Assembly (NCBI RefSeq): GCF_024346315.1 | Contig: NZ_JAGQCS010000008.1 | Coordinates: 1 to 64,000 of the forward strand | Origin: Cyanobium sp. ATX 6F1 | Lineage (GTDB): Bacteria > Cyanobacteriota > Cyanobacteriia > PCC-6307 > Cyanobiaceae | DNA length: 64,000 bases | Direction of reading: 5' to 3' | Shown: in pieces, positions 57,187 through 64,000 of the stretch | Numbering within the stretch: position 1 is the stretch's first letter | Layout of the letters: each line of letters begins with the position of its first letter | Notes under the pieces: model-generated | What the model was told of the DNA's origin: nothing | Seen by the model: the letters and a program-made list of their open reading frames with translations, nothing else | The model's database searches: none | Made by a program: the position numbers and the translations under genes

Positions 57187-58209
57187 TCAGTCGCTGGAAA
57201 AGGGGTTGGCCGGCATCGACGCCCCCAGCCCCGACGACAACCCATCGAGGCGAGAGCTCTCGGCAGCGCTGAGCCGCCAGCTGAGGGCGGCGGCGGCATC
57301 TTCCGCCTGGGCCACCGTGCGCAGGCCGGGGATCGGCATGGCGCCATGGCTGCGGCACCAGTTGAGGGCCACCTGGGCGCCTGTGGCTTGGTGCCGATCG
57401 GCGATGCGTCCGATCTCCTCGAGCAGCGGCTGGATCCGGGGCCGCAGCCGGCGAAACAGGCTGCCGCGGGGACCCGCCGGTAAGGCCCGCTCCGAGGCCG
57501 GGCCCTCGGTGAGCAGCCCCAGGGCAAAGGGGCTGTAGGCGATCAGCTGAATCCCCAGCTCCCGGCAGACCTCCGCCACACCCCCCGGCTGGATCGGCGC
57601 CGGAGCGAGCAAGGACAGCTGAACCTGGAGGCTGGCGAGCCGCACCCCCTGCCATTGGAGCCGTTCATGGGCCCAGCGCAGCCGCCGCGGGCCGAAATTG
57701 GAAAGGCCCAGGCTGGCCACGGCCCCGTCACTCACCAGCCGGGCCAGACCATCCAGCAGCGGTGCCTCCTGCCAGGGGGCGTAGCGAGCTGTGCTCCAGT
57801 GCAACTGCACGCGATCGAGCCGGCCCTGCAAGCGCTCCCGTGAGGCCGCAAAGGGCCGATCGAAGCCGCCCTGGCCCAGGCGCCAGGGGAACGGTGCCAG
57901 CTTGGTGGCGAGGGTGAGCTCCTGCCGGCGCTGCTCGGGCAAGGCGGCGGCGAAGGCGCCCAGCAGCGTCTCACTGCGGCCCGCCAGACGGCCCGTTCCA
58001 TAGGAATCGGCGGTGTCGAAAAAGCGCAGACCGAGCGCCACCGCCCGCAGGAAGGTGGCGCGGAGAGTGGGATCATGGAGCTCCGGCTCATACCCCCAGA
58101 GGAAACGGTTGCCCCAGGACCAAGTCCCCACTCCAATCCCGGGTTGCTCGGTGACCAGCCCCGCGCCCGATTCCATCTCCACGCCTGAGCCCGTCGGATC
58201 GGACCCCAT
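57187..58209 (-). CDS. Aldo/keto reductase
   Basis: NADPH-dependent oxidoreductase of the (beta/alpha)8 type. Catalytic tetrad candidates: Asp and Tyr in FFDTADSYGTG, Lys in TLATKLAPFPW and His in VQLHWSTARYAP. The cofactor region IAYSPFALGLLTEGPA and the C-terminal ALNWCRSHGAMPIPGLR are present. I start at ATG 58209; an upstream start at 58242 adds 11 residues. Substrate unknown. Confidence 0.87.
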   Translation of the reverse strand: MGSDPTGSGVEMESGAGLVTEQPGIGVGTWSWGNRFLWGYEPELHDPTLRATFLRAVALGLRFFDTADSYGTGRLAGRSETLLGAFAAALPEQRRQELTLATKLAPFPWRLGQGGFDRPFAASRERLQGRLDRVQLHWSTARYAPWQEAPLLDGLARLVSDGAVASLGLSNFGPRRLRWAHERLQWQGVRLASLQVQLSLLAPAPIQPGGVAEVCRELGIQLIAYSPFALGLLTEGPASERALPAGPRGSLFRRLRPRIQPLLEEIGRIADRHQATGAQVALNWCRSHGAMPIPGLRTVAQAEDAAAALSWRLSAAESSRLDGLSSGLGASMPANPFSSD

Positions 58210-58335
58210 CCTCTGCCTCCACTGCCTGCGCACAGCCAGCAATGGTCTTCGCTGCCAGGGGATGTGCGTGGCCGATGGGGGCTATTGAGTCCGCACCTGG
58301 CGAACCACAATGGGATTACTCCTCAGCCGAACGCG

Positions 58336-58902
58336 ATGGTGACTCCGGGCTCGCCCGTCGGGACAGCGAAGCGGGCGACCAGAACGGTGCACCCGCCTTC
58401 AGGCCGCCATGCCTTCGCCTCCCTGGCAGTGGCTGTCCTGCTTGCAGCCCTGGCCCCCCTGGGGCCCTCGTTCGCCGGCGACGGGGCCGAGGGCTTCGGA
58501 CGCTGGCAGTGGGACGTAGGCAAGTGCGAGCGCAACCTGGAGGGCCAGGAGCCCTCCCGCTGCGGCCGGGTGCAGGTGGACCAGGCCGTCGAAGGGCTGC
58601 TCACGATCCGTTTCATCGCCAGTGGCCCGAAGCGGGACGGCAGCAACCTGCTCGTGTTCGTCGGGGTGCTGCCCAAGGGCCAACAACCGATGCGCTGCCG
58701 CCAGGGGAAATGCGAGCCGGTGGCTCCGGTGCGCGCCGAGCTGAGCAGCGTCAGCGAGAGCTCCTTCGATGGACGCGGGCTGGCCGAAGGACTGCCCAAG
58801 GCGTGGCCCGCCGATGGCAGCTGCCAGGTGGGCCCCAGCGAAGTGAGCTGTGAGGCCAAGGCCCTGAGCGGCGAGCGCTGGCGCGCCCAGGCCAGCTTCT
58901 GA
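58336..58902 (+). CDS. Secreted hypothetical protein
   Basis: A 188-residue protein with a long basic start, a signal-like hydrophobic segment (LAVAVLLAALAPLGPSFA) and cysteines in the mature part (GKCERNLEGQEPSRCGRVQV, MRCRQGKCEPV, SCQVG, SCEAK). Family not recognised. It is divergent from the reductase and ends just before tRNA-Cys on the other strand. Confidence 0.65.
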   Translation: MVTPGSPVGTAKRATRTVHPPSGRHAFASLAVAVLLAALAPLGPSFAGDGAEGFGRWQWDVGKCERNLEGQEPSRCGRVQVDQAVEGLLTIRFIASGPKRDGSNLLVFVGVLPKGQQPMRCRQGKCEPVAPVRAELSSVSESSFDGRGLAEGLPKAWPADGSCQVGPSEVSCEAKALSGERWRAQASF

Positions 58903-58929
58903 CCGGAGCGGCCCCAGCCCTCAACGAAG

Positions 58930-59000
58930 AGGCGGCACCCAGATTCGAACTGGGGGTAAAGGATTTGCAATCCTCTGCCTTACCACTTGGCCATGCCGCC
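58930..59000 (-). tRNA. trnC: tRNA-Cys (anticodon GCA)
   Basis: On the minus strand GGCGGCA pairs with TGCCGCC, D arm GCCAAGTGGTAAGGC, anticodon loop with GCA, T arm CCCAGTTCGAATCTGGG. Length 71 bases. Confidence 0.95.
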
Positions 59001-59043
59001 GGTGGGGAGCAAACTCCCTGCAGCGGATCGTATCAGCCATGAC

Positions 59044-60300
59044 ATGCCTTCCCGTCTGCTGGTTCTGAGCAACGGCCACGGGGAGGATCAGATCGCCCTT
59101 CGCCTCATCCTCGCCCTGCGCCGGCGGCAACCCGAACTGCAGCTGGCCGTGCTGCCCCTGGTGGGTGAAGGAGACGCCTTTGCCGGACTCGAAGCCACGG
59201 GAGCGCTGCGAAGGGTTGGCCCCCGCCAGCGCCTGCCCAGCGGCGGCTTCAGCAACCAGAGCTTGCGGGGATTGGGGCGTGATCTGGCGGCGGGTCTGCC
59301 GCTGCTGAGCCTGCGCCAATGGAGGCTGGTGCGGCGCTGGGGGGCGAGCGGTCAGCCGCTGCTGGCGGTGGGCGACCTGCTGCCCCTTTTGCTGGCGGGC
59401 GCCAGCGGCGCCCCCTTTGGCTTCATCGGCACCCCCAAGAGCGATTACACCTGGCGCAGCGGTCCAGGCCACCAGCTGTTCGCCGATGCCTACCACCGGC
59501 TCAAGGGCAGCGAGTGGGATCCCTGGGAATGGGCGCTGATGGGCCAGAGGCGCTGCCGGTTGGTGGCCGTCCGCGACCAGCTCACCGCCCGGGGACTGCG
59601 GCGCCACGGGGTGCGGGCCCTGGCCCCGGGAAATCCAATGATGGACGGCCTCGGCGCATCGGCAGACACGCTGCCCCCCAGTGGCGGAGCCAGGCGCGTG
59701 CTGCTGCTGATGGGCTCCCGGAGCCCTGAAGCGATCGGCAACCTTCAACGTCTGATCGAGGCCCTGCTGCGCTGCCGGCAGCCCCTGGAGGTGCTGGCGG
59801 CCACCGGCGGCCAGCCCGGGGAGGAGGCCATCGCAGCGATCCTGGAACGGCTCGGCCTGGAGCGCAGCCCCCTGCCGAACGGCAGCGGCGCCGTGGCCGC
59901 CTGGCGGCATCACCAGCGCCCCCTACGGCTGCTTCTGGGCCCTGGGAAGCTGGCGGATTGGGCCAGGGCCGCCGACCTGGCGGTGGCCACGGCCGGCACC
60001 GCCACCGAGCAGGTGGTGGGACTGGGCTGCCCGGCCCTGTCGCTGCCGGGTCCCGGGCCCCAGTTCAAGGCCCCCTTCGCCCGCCGCCAGAGCCGCCTGC
60101 TCGGAGGGGCCGTGCGGGTCTGCATGAACGCGGCGGAGCTGGCGGAGGGAGTGGAACATCTGCTGGCCGATGGCGCGCTGAGGGAACGACTGGGAGCCAT
60201 CGGCCGCCGTCGCATGGGACCACCGGGCGGGAGTGCCCGGATCGCCGCCGCCATCGAGCGGGAGCTGCTGCGGGCTCCGGGTCAAGATGGGACCAGTTGA
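59044..60300 (+). CDS. Lipid-A-disaccharide synthase-related glycosyltransferase
   Basis: Cyanobacterial LpxB-like protein. The start MPSRLLVLSNGHGEDQIALRL is typical, then AVGDLLPLLLAG, FGFIGTPKSDYTW and a C-terminal donor-binding region with AVATAGTATEQVVGLGCPALSLPG and PQFKAPFARRQSRLLG. 418 residues from the ATG at 59044. Whether it makes lipid A or another lipid glycan is not known. tRNA-Cys lies upstream on the opposite strand. Confidence 0.85.
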   Translation: MPSRLLVLSNGHGEDQIALRLILALRRRQPELQLAVLPLVGEGDAFAGLEATGALRRVGPRQRLPSGGFSNQSLRGLGRDLAAGLPLLSLRQWRLVRRWGASGQPLLAVGDLLPLLLAGASGAPFGFIGTPKSDYTWRSGPGHQLFADAYHRLKGSEWDPWEWALMGQRRCRLVAVRDQLTARGLRRHGVRALAPGNPMMDGLGASADTLPPSGGARRVLLLMGSRSPEAIGNLQRLIEALLRCRQPLEVLAATGGQPGEEAIAAILERLGLERSPLPNGSGAVAAWRHHQRPLRLLLGPGKLADWARAADLAVATAGTATEQVVGLGCPALSLPGPGPQFKAPFARRQSRLLGGAVRVCMNAAELAEGVEHLLADGALRERLGAIGRRRMGPPGGSARIAAAIERELLRAPGQDGTS

Positions 60301-60309
60301 TCCAACGCC

Positions 60310-60567
60310 ATGGCCGCCCCCACCAACCAGGCGTATGCCGCGGCCTATGGCCAGCTGGCCAGCCTGCTGAACATCAGCCTCGCCTCAGCCCGCCGCAGGG
60401 TGGATCTGCGGGCGGCCCAGGAAGGTCTGCGGGCGATCGAGGCCAAGATCGAACTCGCCGAGCGGATGGCCGAGGACGCCCGCGCCGGCAGCGCCGCCCA
60501 CGGCCAGATGCTGAATTCCCTGCTCACCGCCGTCGCGAGCGAGATGAACTACATGGACGAGGACTGA
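60310..60567 (+). CDS. Small hypothetical protein (85 residues)
   Basis: Helical, Ala-rich protein starting MAAPTNQAYAAAYGQLASLL, with RRRVDLRAAQEGLRAIEAKI and a charged acidic end. It lies nine bases after the glycosyltransferase gene and is probably cotranscribed. No function assigned. Confidence 0.7.
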   Translation: MAAPTNQAYAAAYGQLASLLNISLASARRRVDLRAAQEGLRAIEAKIELAERMAEDARAGSAAHGQMLNSLLTAVASEMNYMDED

Positions 60568-60585
60568 CAAGGGGTCGCTCGAACA

Positions 60586-61239
60586 TCAGTGCTCGAACAC
60601 CGAGCCGAAGCGCCCCCGATCCAGATCCGAAAACACCGGAATGCAGGCGAAGCAACGGCGGGCCAGCTCCAGCCTCCCCTCGCGCTCGAGCATGGCCGCC
60701 AAGCGGTCCCGGGCCGCCAGCAGGTAGCGGGCATCGTTGGCGGCGTAGGCCAGCTGGGCCTCACTGAGCTCGTCCACCCGGCCCCAGTCACTGCTCTGGG
60801 CCTGCTTGTCGAGCTCCACCCCCACCAGCTCCTGGACCACATCCTTGAGCCCATGGCGCGGGGCGTAGGTGCGGCCCAAGCGGCTGGCGACCTTGGTGCA
60901 GAAGATCGGCTGCACGGCGATCCCCAGCCCCTCGGCCAGGGCGGCCACATCGAAGCGGGCGAAGTGGAACACCTTCTCGATCCCGGGCGCTTCCAGCACC
61001 TGCTTGAGCAAAGGGGCCTCGCTCTGGCCCCGGGCGATGCGCAGGCAGCAGACGTTGTCCTGGTCGTCGGCGATCTGCACCAGGCAGAGCCGATCGCGGC
61101 CATGGATCAGGCCCATCGCCTCGGTGTCCACCGCCAGCGAGCCGGAAGCGGAGAACAGGGCCTGCCACTCCGCGTCGAGGTCACCATCGAAGACGGCGAA
61201 GCGGGCGGGCGCGGCGGCGGGGGCGGAGGAGGGAGCCAT
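60586..61239 (-). CDS. rnd: Ribonuclease D-like 3'-5' exonuclease
   Basis: DEDD-family exonuclease. Motifs: ExoI LAVDTEAMGLIHGRDRLCLVQIAD, ExoII VFHFARFDVAALAEGLGI and ExoIII QLAYAANDARYLLAARDRL. 217 residues, i.e. the catalytic domain without the HRDC domain, as in many cyanobacteria. ATG at 61239. Convergent with the preceding small gene. Confidence 0.88.
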   Translation of the reverse strand: MAPSSAPAAAPARFAVFDGDLDAEWQALFSASGSLAVDTEAMGLIHGRDRLCLVQIADDQDNVCCLRIARGQSEAPLLKQVLEAPGIEKVFHFARFDVAALAEGLGIAVQPIFCTKVASRLGRTYAPRHGLKDVVQELVGVELDKQAQSSDWGRVDELSEAQLAYAANDARYLLAARDRLAAMLEREGRLELARRCFACIPVFSDLDRGRFGSVFEH

Positions 61240-61342
61240 GGCAGCAAGGCAGTTGCGGCCATGGTGGCAAAGCCTCGTACGAGCCCCCCGCGCCGGCCCG
61301 GGGATGTGGGGGAGAATGGGTCCCATCGCGATACCCCACCGC

Positions 61343-61897
61343 ATGGCCCCCACCCTGGCCTCCACCCTGCTGCTGACCTTGCTGATGGCGATAGGCCTGG
61401 TGTTCTTCCTGCGGGCCGCCAGCAAGGACCGCACCACCGTGGTGGAGGTGCACTCGCCGCGGCCGCCCCTGGAGGTGCTCGGAGGCCTCAGCCAGTGGCT
61501 GCAGGACCGTGGTTGGCAGGCGGAGACCGGCAACCCCGAGCGCCGGTTGCTCAGCTTCACCGGAACCGTGGGAGCCAGCAACGGCCTGGCCCTGCTGCTC
61601 TCGCTGCTGGGCGGGGTGGGGGCCGCCAGCCTGGGCCTGGTGCTGCGCCAGCTGCTGCCGGCCCTCGGCTGGTGGCCCCTGCTGCTCACCGCCCTGGGCC
61701 CGCTGGCCGGGGTGCTCTACCAGCGGCGGGCCCGCCGCCAGGAACGGGTGGAATTGCGGTTGCTCAGCGCCGATGACGCCCCAGGCAGCACCCTGCGCCT
61801 GCGCGCCCACCGCGATGAACTGATCGCCCTCGAGCTGGAACTGGGCCCCCGCCTGGAGCTGGCCAGCGACGGCGCCCTGATGCAATCCCCTATCTGA
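61343..61897 (+). CDS. Putative cofactor assembly of complex C subunit B-type protein (CCB2/CCB4-like)
   Basis: Membrane protein of 184 residues. The N terminus TLASTLLLTLLMAIGLVFFL, followed by RAASKDRTTVVEV and a GGLSQWLQDRGWQ block, resembles cyanobacterial CCB2/CCB4 proteins that help attach haem ci to cytochrome b6. A second hydrophobic region (ALLLSLLGGVGAASLGLVL) follows. Divergent from rnd. The match is by overall pattern, so moderately certain; if correct it serves the petB product at 2519. Confidence 0.6.
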   Translation: MAPTLASTLLLTLLMAIGLVFFLRAASKDRTTVVEVHSPRPPLEVLGGLSQWLQDRGWQAETGNPERRLLSFTGTVGASNGLALLLSLLGGVGAASLGLVLRQLLPALGWWPLLLTALGPLAGVLYQRRARRQERVELRLLSADDAPGSTLRLRAHRDELIALELELGPRLELASDGALMQSPI

Positions 61898-61908
61898 GAG
61901 CCGTCGCC

Positions 61909-62712
61909 ATGAAGTCAGCGATCCATCCCCTTCTCGCCCTCTCCCTGGTGATTGGCGTGGCGACGGGCGCTGTGGCCCAGGCCCCCTATCTCCCCAGCCG
62001 CGATCCGCTCACCGGACCGCGCACACCCCTGGCCAAGGACTGGGTGGGCCTAAGGCCCTTGCCCACGGGCACCCCGATCCTGGTGATGGCGGGCCACGCC
62101 GATTCCCAGGGCCTCGGCGGTGCCGGTACGCCGGGGGCGGCGGTGGCCCTCGCTCGCTGGGCGCCCATGGACCCCTCGATGACCGACGAGCTCTACTGGA
62201 ACCTGCAGACGGCCCAGGCCGTGGTGGTCCTCGGCCAACGACGGGGCCTGAACATCCGCTACTACGACCCGCCCTTGCGCAGCATCGCCAGTGGCGACGA
62301 CCCGCGCACCACCTGGAGCGTGGGTCGTGAGTTCGTGGCCGCCGGAGGTTACGCCATGGAAATCCACTTCGATGCCTACGGACCCGATGGCTACGGCTCC
62401 GGCCTAATCCCACCGCTCCAGGCCCAGCCCAGCCGCCTGGATGAAAGCCTGGCCCTGGCTTTTGGCGCCTACCCCTTCTATTACCGGAATGGCCTCGGGG
62501 GCCCTAAACGGGGCATCGCCATCCTGGAGATTGGCAAGCTGGAAGGCACCCTGGAGGCCTCCCTGCGCAGCCCCGCCCACCGGCAGGCAGCCCTGGCCGC
62601 CATCGCCGAGCGGGTGGTGAGCGCCCTGGAGCAGGGCCTCAGCCAACCGCCTGGTGCGGCCGACAGCGCTCGTCAAGACTGGGGTCGTCCAGCCAGTTCT
62701 GGGGCCGAGTGA
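61909..62712 (+). CDS. Exported N-acetylmuramoyl-L-alanine amidase-like protein
   Basis: 267-residue protein with a signal peptide ([18 protein letters not shown]). Possible zinc ligands of the Amidase_3 fold are visible: [26 protein letters not shown] and the catalytic-glutamate-like ILEIGKLEG. That would mean cell-wall hydrolysis, but the usual HGG motif is altered. The 3' end overlaps hemF on the other strand by about 74 bases. Follows the CCB-like gene by 11 bases. Confidence 0.62.
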   Translation: MKSAIHPLLALSLVIGVATGAVAQAPYLPSRDPLTGPRTPLAKDWVGLRPLPTGTPILVMAGHADSQGLGGAGTPGAAVALARWAPMDPSMTDELYWNLQTAQAVVVLGQRRGLNIRYYDPPLRSIASGDDPRTTWSVGREFVAAGGYAMEIHFDAYGPDGYGSGLIPPLQAQPSRLDESLALAFGAYPFYYRNGLGGPKRGIAILEIGKLEGTLEASLRSPAHRQAALAAIAERVVSALEQGLSQPPGAADSARQDWGRPASSGAE

Positions 62713-63802
62713 ACAGGTCGGTGAGCAGGGCCTCGCGGCTGCCCGGCTCGGGGACGTAGCCATACTCCCAGCGCACCAGCGGCGGCAACGACATCAGGAT
62801 CGACTCGGTGCGGCCGTTGGTCTGCAGCCCGAAGATCGTGCCCCGGTCGAACACCAGGTTGAACTCCACGTAGCGACCGCGCCGGTAGAGCTGGAACTGG
62901 CGCTCGCGATCGCCGTAGGCCAGATCGTTACGCCGCTCCACGATCGGCACGTAGCTGGGCAGAAAGGCGTTGCCGCAGGCCCCTGCAAGAGCAAACAGCT
63001 GCTCCCAGCTGCGGGGCCGGTCGCCTTCGGCCGCTCCAGCCGCCGCCGCCAGACCCTCGGGGTCCTGGCCCTTGTAGAGCCGACCGGCGGGGTCCTGGTA
63101 GTCGTAGAAGATGCCGCCCACGCCCCGGGTTTCGCCCCGGTGCTTGAGGAAGAAGTATTCGTCGCACCAGGGCTTGAACACCCGGTAATAGGCCGGATCG
63201 ACGCTGTCGCAGGCGCCCTTGAGGGTGCGGTGGAAGTGGCGCGCATCCTCCAGGAAAGGGTAAAAGGGAGTGAGGTCAGCCCCGCCGCCGAACCACCACA
63301 CCGGCCCCGCCTCGAAGTAGCGGTAGTTCAGGTGCACGGTGGGCACGTAGGGGTTGCGGGGGTGCAACACCATCGAAGTGCCGGTGGCGAACCAACGCTG
63401 CCCTTGAGCCTCGGGCCGGTGGCTGAGGATGGAGGCAGGCAGGTTGTCCCCCTCCACCTCGGAAAAGTTCACGCCACCCTGCTCGAAGATCCGGCCCTCG
63501 CGCATCACCCGCGAGCGCCCGCCGCCCCCCTCGTCGCGGATCCAGCTCTCCTCCTGAAAACGTCCCTCGCCATCGAGGGTCTCCAGGCCCGCGCAGATGC
63601 TCTCCTGGAGACCCATCAGCAGGGCCTTGGCCCGCTGGCGCGAATCGGCGGGGGGCGCTTCCGGGGCCGGGGCTCCGGCCGTCACACCCTGTGCTGCCAC
63701 TGCTGAATCCGCCACTGCAAGCCGCGCCCGTACGGCGCTGGAAACGTGTTCACCTTTCCAGCCTCCCACCCCAGGCCACAAGCCTTCGAGAGGGACTGTC
63801 AT
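62639..63802 (-). CDS. hemF: Oxygen-dependent coproporphyrinogen III oxidase
   Basis: Converts coproporphyrinogen III to protoporphyrinogen IX in haem and chlorophyll synthesis. Motifs: [48 protein letters not shown] and [15 protein letters not shown]. The 387-residue frame has an unusually long N terminus (about 50 residues, Ala/Pro-rich), so the true start may be an internal GTG. Divergent from mrp. Confidence 0.93.
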   Translation of the reverse strand: MTVPLEGLWPGVGGWKGEHVSSAVRARLAVADSAVAAQGVTAGAPAPEAPPADSRQRAKALLMGLQESICAGLETLDGEGRFQEESWIRDEGGGGRSRVMREGRIFEQGGVNFSEVEGDNLPASILSHRPEAQGQRWFATGTSMVLHPRNPYVPTVHLNYRYFEAGPVWWFGGGADLTPFYPFLEDARHFHRTLKGACDSVDPAYYRVFKPWCDEYFFLKHRGETRGVGGIFYDYQDPAGRLYKGQDPEGLAAAAGAAEGDRPRSWEQLFALAGACGNAFLPSYVPIVERRNDLAYGDRERQFQLYRRGRYVEFNLVFDRGTIFGLQTNGRTESILMSLPPLVRWEYGYVPEPGSREALLTDLFTRPQNWLDDPSLDERCRPHQAVG

Positions 63803-63871
63803 CGGCTGGGGGCTGCTTCGCCCCGGGGCGCGGCGTCACTCCTAGGATCCAGGCCCTCTCTGCCCCAGTGC

Positions 63872-64000
63872 ATGGCCACCGCTGAACAGGCCCTCAGCGC
63901 CCTGGCGCCCCTGAAGGACGCCGGCAGTGGACGCAGCCTGCTGGAGCTGGCCTGGATTGATCAGGTGCGCGCCGAGGGCCAGCGCATGGTCTTCCGCCTT
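63872..64000 (+). CDS. mrp: Mrp/NBP35-family iron-sulfur carrier ATPase, 5' part
   Basis: Starts MATAEQALSALAPLKDAGSG and continues to the window edge; the first 43 residues look like the MIP18/DUF59 domain that precedes the P-loop domain in this family. Only the N-terminal end lies inside the window, so catalytic motifs are not visible. Confidence 0.65.
   Translation, partial: MATAEQALSALAPLKDAGSGRSLLELAWIDQVRAEGQRMVFRL

Overview
The window comes from a picocyanobacterium of the Synechococcus/Cyanobium group that makes phycoerythrin. The evidence is photosystem II genes (psbB, psbT, psbM), cytochrome b6f genes (petB, petD), phycocyanin and phycoerythrin genes with their lyases and linkers, the phycoerythrobilin reductases pebA and pebB, and a compact, GC-rich core. 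No phycoerythrin II genes (mpeBA) are present in the window, so the predicted rods carry phycocyanin plus phycoerythrin I.

Layout. Positions 1-10,260 hold a GH100 invertase, petBD, the ctpA protease, an HD hydrolase and the min division genes. minC is separated from minDE by a chromate-transporter pair and a phospholipase D-like gene, and minD has no ordinary start codon. Positions 10,260-26,050 are housekeeping: tRNA-Thr, tsaC-prmC-dprA, psbM, a ferredoxin, psbBT, nrdR, rpsA, metK, a FGGY sugar kinase, comF and tRNA-Phe.

Positions 26,100-52,500 are a phycobilisome rod region with visibly lower GC. From left to right it holds a CpcT-type lyase, a membrane-anchored rod linker of CpcL type, a DUF3598-like lipocalin, an SDR-type dehydratase, several unrecognised genes, pebA-pebB with a CpeS-family lyase, a pentapeptide protein, and ferrochelatase with an antenna-like tail. 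An IS3 remnant follows, then cpeBA copy 1, the lyases cpeZ, cpeF and cpeY, an orphan phycobiliprotein-like gene, cpeBA copy 2, a cpeC-D-E-S-T-R series, cpcBA, cpcEF and a small tyrosine phosphatase. Together these genes make phycoerythrobilin, attach bilins to subunits, stack phycoerythrin on phycocyanin, and activate phycoerythrin expression through CpeR.

Positions 52,700-64,000 return to GC-rich core genes: panC/cmk fusion, rlpA, purM, an aldo/keto reductase, tRNA-Cys, an LpxB-like glycosyltransferase, an RNase D-like exonuclease, a cytochrome b6 haem-assembly candidate, hemF and the start of mrp.

The strongest observations are two base-identical 1.1-kb cpeBA copies whose identity stops at the first start codon and the last stop codon, the orphan phycobiliprotein homologue between the lyase genes, and the apparent AUC start of minD.
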